Assembly (NCBI GenBank): GCA_022497155.1
Contig: MU385735.1
Location: 62,001-126,000 of the forward strand
Direction: 5' to 3'
Origin: Whalleya microplaca
Lineage: Eukaryota > Ascomycota > Sordariomycetes > Xylariales > Xylariaceae
DNA: 64,000 nucleotides
Position numbers and translations under genes: made by a program. Position 1 is the first letter of the stretch. Each line of letters begins with the position of its first letter. The notes beneath the pieces were generated by a model, which worked only from the letters and a program-made list of their open reading frames with translations, had not been told where the DNA came from and did not search any database. Shown in pieces: positions 58,680 to 64,000 of this stretch.

Positions 58680-60700
58680 GGCGCTAAAGGACTTTTTCTT
58701 ACGTTTTTATAGTTATAATTTATATAAAAAAGGTGCCGTATTATCGTTATTATTGTTATTATTATCGTTATTATTAATATATTAAGGCTTTATTAAGACT
58801 TTAATAATAAGCGGTTTTTGTTTGATTAATTTTAGCAGCTTTTGCTTAATTAGTTTCGGTTTTTTGGCGTGTTTTTTAGAGGGCTTGCTTAGTTTCGGAG
58901 GCTTAGGTATTATTGATGCTTTCGGTAGTATTAACGGCTCGGGTGTAGGTAGCTTTAGTAATTTTATCGTTAATATGGTTGTTACTACTAACGCCGTTAT
59001 CGATAGTTTAGGCTTTTATATTATAGGTGTCGGTTTTTTTAGCTTGATTAGCTAAAGTGGCTTGATTAGCTGGAGTAGTTTAATTAGCTGGAGTGGCTTT
59101 TTGGCTGGCGTAATTATTGTTATCGATATCGGCGATAGTTGTGGTATAAGGCTTAGTGCCGGTTTCGATTTTAAGGACTGTATCGTTAATTGATTAATTT
59201 AACGGCTTAAGTTTTTAGTGCTTTTTTTAACTTGCTTTTTAATATATCGCTTTAGATATTTAAAATCGATAATCGTTATTATATAGTTTGCTATTTGGGA
59301 TTACGGTATATAGTATTATAATACGCTCGCTATTTTTTTATCGATATTATTATTAATAGTTCCGAGGCTCTTTTTAATTATTTCGAATTTTTAATCGATA
59401 TTTTTATTAATTGTATAAATTTTTTTATTAATATTAAAGTTAATATAGTATAAGGTTTCGGTAATATAACGTTATATTTTATTTTTATTTATAATATCTA
59501 TTTTAAACTTATTAATTATTTATAATATATTAATTCGTGCTTTATTAATTACGTTATTAAGTTTTATTTTATCGATATAGTTATATTATTATATATTTTA
59601 AATTATTTTTTTAATCTCTGCAATTTTAATAGTAAAATTATTCTCCGATTTAAAAAATCTTAACGTTATTTCTTTTGTGTTATCGGTAACGGGTTTAATT
59701 AAAATTAAGTTTTATAATAGTATTTTATTATCGTTATTGTTATTGTTTTTTAAGTCGCTATTATTATTATTTCTTTCGTTATTATTATATTTTTTATTAT
59801 TATTATTTTATTTATTATTATTTTCGTTATTATCGACAAATAAATTTAGCGCCGATAGATCTAACGTTAATAATTAAGCGGGTTCTGGTTTTAATTATAT
59901 TAAATCCGGGGTTGTCGCTCTTTAAAATAATAATATAATTTAAGCGCTCTTTAGTTATAATAGCTAAATTAATCTATACTAATAAAATAAAGTATTAATA
60001 ATACTAGGTATTACTTCTATTTCTTACGAAACATCGCTATATATTCTAATAGCTTCGAGCTTTTCGGTAATTAAGAGCTTTTAATTTTAATAGATTTGCT
60101 AGTTTAATAACAATTTCCTTTACTTAATTAATTCCAATTTTTATTTAATATTTTAATAAGGCTTAATAACGTTTAGCTATATATAAAAAAGTATTTAAAA
60201 TAATACTTTTATAATACCGTTATTGTTAACGTATTCTCTTAATAAGTAATATTTTATTATATTTTTTTAGTATTTTTTAAGGTTATTAGCAGATATAATT
60301 AAGGCTGTGTTATTAATTTTATAGTTACTTTTATTAATGTATAAACGGCGTTATTTGTTTGCGAAATTATTAACTTTTATTACTAATTTAATTTTATTAA
60401 TTATCGCGTTAATATTTTCCTTCTCTTTATAGAGACGGCGTTATTCCGAAAGTTTTAAGTTAACCCCCTTTTCTCCCTAATTAATTATATCGAAATAATT
60501 AGCTATATTACTAATTATCGGTTATTGGATATTATTAATGCGTTTTTGCGGTATATCGTTAGGCGTAAGAAATGTCGATATTATATTAATAATCGAAATT
60601 ATCGTAATTATAATTATTATAAGAATTAAAGCAGTTATAAAAAGTAGAAGCGGTTAAATTAAAGGGAAAGTATTTATAAAAAAAATGTATATAAAAAAAA
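58680..60700 (-). pseudogene. Gln/Asn/Thr-rich reading frame downstream of G2 pol
   Basis: The minus strand from about 60650 to 58790 gives a long series whose stops are nearly all TAA at likely Gln codons. Parts: a charged helical N-terminal stretch (RRLYKEKENINAIINKIK near 60440-60390), an Asn-rich run (NNNNKKYNNNERNNNNSD, about 59830-59770), a coiled-coil-like middle (59560-59250), and a tail with repeats of the form ATPANQ/ATLANQ (about 59110-59040) ending KAAKINQTKTA. It looks like a gag-type protein yet lies 3' of the integrase on the same strand. It may be an extra frame of G2 or the gag of another element. Plus-strand frames at 58822-59055 and 59677-59877 are its complements. Confidence 0.45.
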
Positions 60701-60949
60701 GTATATATAAAGTATATATAATTAAAATATATATAAGTCGGTTATAAAATAATAATAAGGTTATAGTAAATTATTATTGTTATAAAGTAGTAGTAAAAAT
60801 ATAATAAGTTATTATTATTATAAGAAAAGTACCGGTAATAATATTTAATTATTATATCGAGTTAATTATAACGTTATTAATTAATATAATCTATTAATAA
60901 AGTATATTAATTATTATTTTATATTATGATTATTATATACCGTACTATC

Positions 60950-62900
60950 GTTAATTTTATTTATTAATAACGTATGTTAATTTAATAATTTTTATTAAGG
61001 TATTGGTATTTCTATATTTATTTTTAATATAATATCGACTGGTTTTTAATCGTTTATTATTTTTAGTACTTTTATTTATACTAATTTATTATTTATTCCT
61101 TTATATTTTAGTTTTTCTAAAGTTAGCTTATATTTAATATCGAATTTTATTATTAGTTTTGCCGCGTTTTATATAAATAGTTCTTTCGGGTACTATTAAT
61201 TATCGATTATTATATAACTTTTTTATTTAACGAGATATTTTAAAATTAGCCTTCCTTTGGTACGGTTAATCTGTCGTTTTAATAATTATTTTATTTTATA
61301 CGATTTAAATTTGTTGTCGTTTCTTTCGATAATAACTTATTTAAATACTAATTACTTTCGATTATAAAGGTTTAATCCTTTTAAAGTTAGGAATAAATAT
61401 ACGACTAAAATTATTCGGTATATTTATTAATGTTATAAGAAATTAAGTTTATACGCTAAATCGCCGATTTATTTAATAACTATTAATAGGCTTATTTGTT
61501 ATTTCGACTATTTTTATAATAGTTTACCGGATAAGGTATAACCTTTATATAGTTATAGATATATCTTATCGCCGACGTCGAAAACGATAAGGTTATATTT
61601 GCTATCGTATTTAATTTTTAAGTTTATAGCCGCGAAATCGATAGCTACTTTCGCCTTTTTTTAATAAAGTTATTTTATTATATCGAAATCGATATTATTA
61701 TATAGTATTTCTAGCGTTAATATAATTGATTTAAATTTAAAGCCGTAAATTATTTCGTTAGGCGATTTATTTAATACCGATAACTTGAAATTATTAAAGT
61801 TATATTATAATATTAGTATAATATCCGGCTATAATATATCCGCTATATTATAGTAATATTGTATAACTATTTCGATATCTTAATTCCGTTGTTCGGATTA
61901 TTTGTTAATTTAAAAATAATAATTTATCGATATTACTAATTTAGTACTAAATCTAGCGAATATTATTTACTATATATTAGATATAAATTTCGGGTTTTTA
62001 TTTAATATAGCCTTAAATAAAATTCCCTAATTATATAATAAAAACGCGCGTAATATTAATATCGCTTAATCTTTAGCTTTATATATAATATATTTTAGTG
62101 TTAATATATCTTTCTTACTAAATTTATATATTATAATTATTAATATATCGAAATTATTATATCTATTAATATATTAGAAATAGCTTTTCGATAAAACTAT
62201 CGGTAATTTTATAATAAAATCCTATATTACGGTATAAAAAAATATAATAAGGTTATTAATAAATAATAGTTCCTTTATTAGCTTATTTTTATTTTACTTA
62301 AGTTTTAAATATTATAGGTAATAATTAACGTAAGTTTTTATTTTCTTTATTAGATTTTAGATTATAATTTTGTCGAGGTTTTATATTATTTGCTTAAGGC
62401 TAAAATAGTATTTATTATTATATATTAGTTCGAAAATATTGTTTACGTATATTAATAAAATATATAGTTTTTTTTTATCTATAGGGGTAATATAATATAG
62501 TAATCTGTCGATTAATATATATCGATATTACTGTTTCGGATTTTTATATTTACTTTTTTCGTTAACTTTATTAATTTCGTTTTATAATTTAATTAATTTT
62601 TTATTCTATATAGTTTGGTTTTTAACTAACTATTTTATTAATTTATTAAGTCGTTTATCGGTTTTATATTTATCGATAATTTTTAACTTAAAGTTATTGT
62701 AAATTACTATTTCGAAAATTAAATATCCGAAATTATTTATTATATTGTCTAATTCCGATTTAATTATATATTCTTTTTTTATAATGTCTTTAGGTATATT
62801 AATTATCGGGAATCGAGATAGTACATTTAATACGAGATTTATTTTATCTAATATATATTAAATATCAAAACGAAATATAAATAAATATATCGATATTATT
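60950..62900 (-). pseudogene. G2 Gypsy-type integrase, RIP-inactivated
   Basis: The minus strand reads YDSKYNLIVFDVGDKIYL-LYKGYTLSGK at about 61610-61530, the C-terminal box of chromovirus integrases (YD-KH.P..F..GDKVYL.LH.GY.LPGK), well preserved. The core lies at higher coordinates, eroded, and its catalytic residues are not placed. A possible chromodomain should follow towards 61000 but was not readable. Confidence 0.75.
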
Positions 62901-64000
62901 ATTAATCGGCTATTTATTTTAATTATATTTATTATTTTTAGGTTTATTTAATTAACGATTTCTTTCGTTATTTTATAATTTGTTAATATAACGACTAGAT
63001 ATACGTAAAATTATAGTTATATTTATAAGTTTCGGCATATTTATACCAAATAAAATATCTCGAGTTTTATCGATCCGTAATTTCTTTTTGTTTTAATTAG
63101 TACTTTCGATAAAAATATAATAAGTTATATCGTATCGATATAAACTATCTGTCTATTTTATAATACGTTAAAATAAAATATTATAATTTCGTATTTTCGC
63201 TTTTTTAATATATTTATTTTTATAAAAGTCAGTTTATTATAATCCTAATAAATTAAATAGGCTTTTTTAGTTAATTATTTTTATAGGATTTTAAATAATA
63301 GTTATTTTATTACTATAGGTATAAATTGTTGTTTCGATATTTATTGTTTTTTTACGGTTATTGTTATAGGTATTATTTTCGATTTTCGGCTTTCCGCTAA
63401 TATATCTATTTTTTTTATTATAACGGATTAACTTTTTATTAGTATTAAGGGATATATTTACGTAAGAATACCGTTATGCCGATATATTTCTCGATATCGG
63501 CTAAGGTTTCCGGCATTTTTAGCTTTTTAATTACTTTAATTCGGTTTTTAGTTATCGCAATATTATATTTATTAACGATAAAACTAAATAGTCGAATTAA
63601 TAAGTAGCTAAAAAAAGACTTTTTAGATAATAGTGCGAGCTTAATTTTATAATACGTATTAAATATGTTATCGAGGTTTTTAATATATTTATTTTTAGTA
63701 TTATTATATATAATAATATTATTAATATAAATTTTTATATAGTCGTTATATAGCTTTAGTTATTAGTTTATAAATTTTTATATATATATTAATAAGTTAT
63801 AAAAACTTATTAATATTATATATAAAATTTTTAGTTTTTTTAGCGATATAACTATTATACGGTATTTATGTTTTTCCGCTACCGGCAATTGGTAAAAAAA
63901 TGTTAATATGTTTATAACTAATATATATTTCTTACTTTTAAGTTTACGGATAATATTATTTTAATACGGTAATAAATAAATATTTAATATTATTACTTTA
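62901..64000 (-). pseudogene. G2 reverse transcriptase and RNase H, RIP-inactivated, cut by the window edge
   Basis: On the minus strand the catalytic box is YINN at 63729-63718 followed by III, both Asp of YxDD being Asn. Then come LDNIFNTYYKIKLALLSKKSFF (about 63680-63610), and KLKMPETLADIEKYIGITEFLRKYIP (63525-63440), the last nearly free of stops and typical of the Gypsy-like branch that also includes E. RNase H follows to about 62900. The N-terminal half and gag lie beyond 64000. Confidence 0.83.

Noticed and set aside
58822..59877. Two plus-strand open frames (58822-59055 and 59677-59877) of hydrophobic residues.
   Set aside because: They are codon-by-codon complements of the Gln/Asn/Thr-rich minus-strand frame, which is the better supported coding strand.
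1..64000. Mitochondrial or plastid origin, suggested by extreme AT content.
   Set aside because: There are no rRNA, tRNA or respiratory genes; the LTR elements, hAT element and CpA-specific depletion are those of a nuclear fungal genome.

Overview
I find no intact host gene in this window. It is 64 kb of AT-rich DNA from what looks like a filamentous ascomycete (Pezizomycotina). It consists of nested LTR retrotransposons and one hAT-type DNA transposon family, nearly all destroyed by repeat-induced point mutation (RIP). CpA/TpG is strongly depleted and TpA strongly enriched, CpG is largely kept, and glutamine and tryptophan codons have become stops. Coding domains were recognised by reading through those stops. 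The species cannot be told from the sequence; AT-isochore genomes such as some Dothideomycetes fit, and a centromeric or subtelomeric location is possible but not shown.

Names used here. G0, G1, G2, G3 and E are autonomous-type elements with Ty3/Gypsy-like pol remnants. A (2.2 kb, four copies), B (1.6 kb) and D (1.4 kb) are short non-autonomous LTR elements. H is the hAT-type element (two copies).

Layout. 1-8050: G0 pol (+), interrupted by A1 (3493-5723, target duplication AAAAT) and B1 (5950-7578). 8051-11165: degraded, with a possible minus-strand gag. 11166-30416: a first G1 element, 5' LTR 11166-11388 and 3' LTR 30194-30416. It is filled by a G3 element, an H copy carrying D, and A copies 2 and 3. 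30194-50463: a second G1 element sharing the middle LTR and ending in a third LTR (50226-50463). It is split by E (35229-48483, target duplication AATCG), which itself carries H2 in its left LTR and A4 in its pol. 50464-57568: unrecognised RIPped DNA holding three solo LTRs, two of them hardly mutated. 57569-64000: a minus-strand Gypsy-like element (G2) running off the right edge, with a tandemly duplicated LTR/polypurine segment at its 3' end.

Main result: copies A2 (12827-15024) and A3 (27282-29487) lie in opposite orientation and have swapped flanks. The base flank left of A2 (CTATT) is the reverse complement of the flank left of A3 (AATAG), and the right flanks (AGAAG and CTTTT) pair in the same way. 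Inverting 15025-27281 restores both target duplications. It also makes the G1 gag halves (11389-12181 and 19016-20522) contiguous, and puts both LTRs of G3 in one orientation around G3 with a 5-base duplication AATTT. A 12-17 kb inversion by recombination between two inverted A elements is therefore written in the sequence.

All five reverse transcriptases have lost one or both catalytic aspartates to asparagine, so the region is very probably unable to mobilise itself. Coordinates of LTRs, target duplications and H ends are precise to within a few bases; domain limits inside pseudogenes are approximate.
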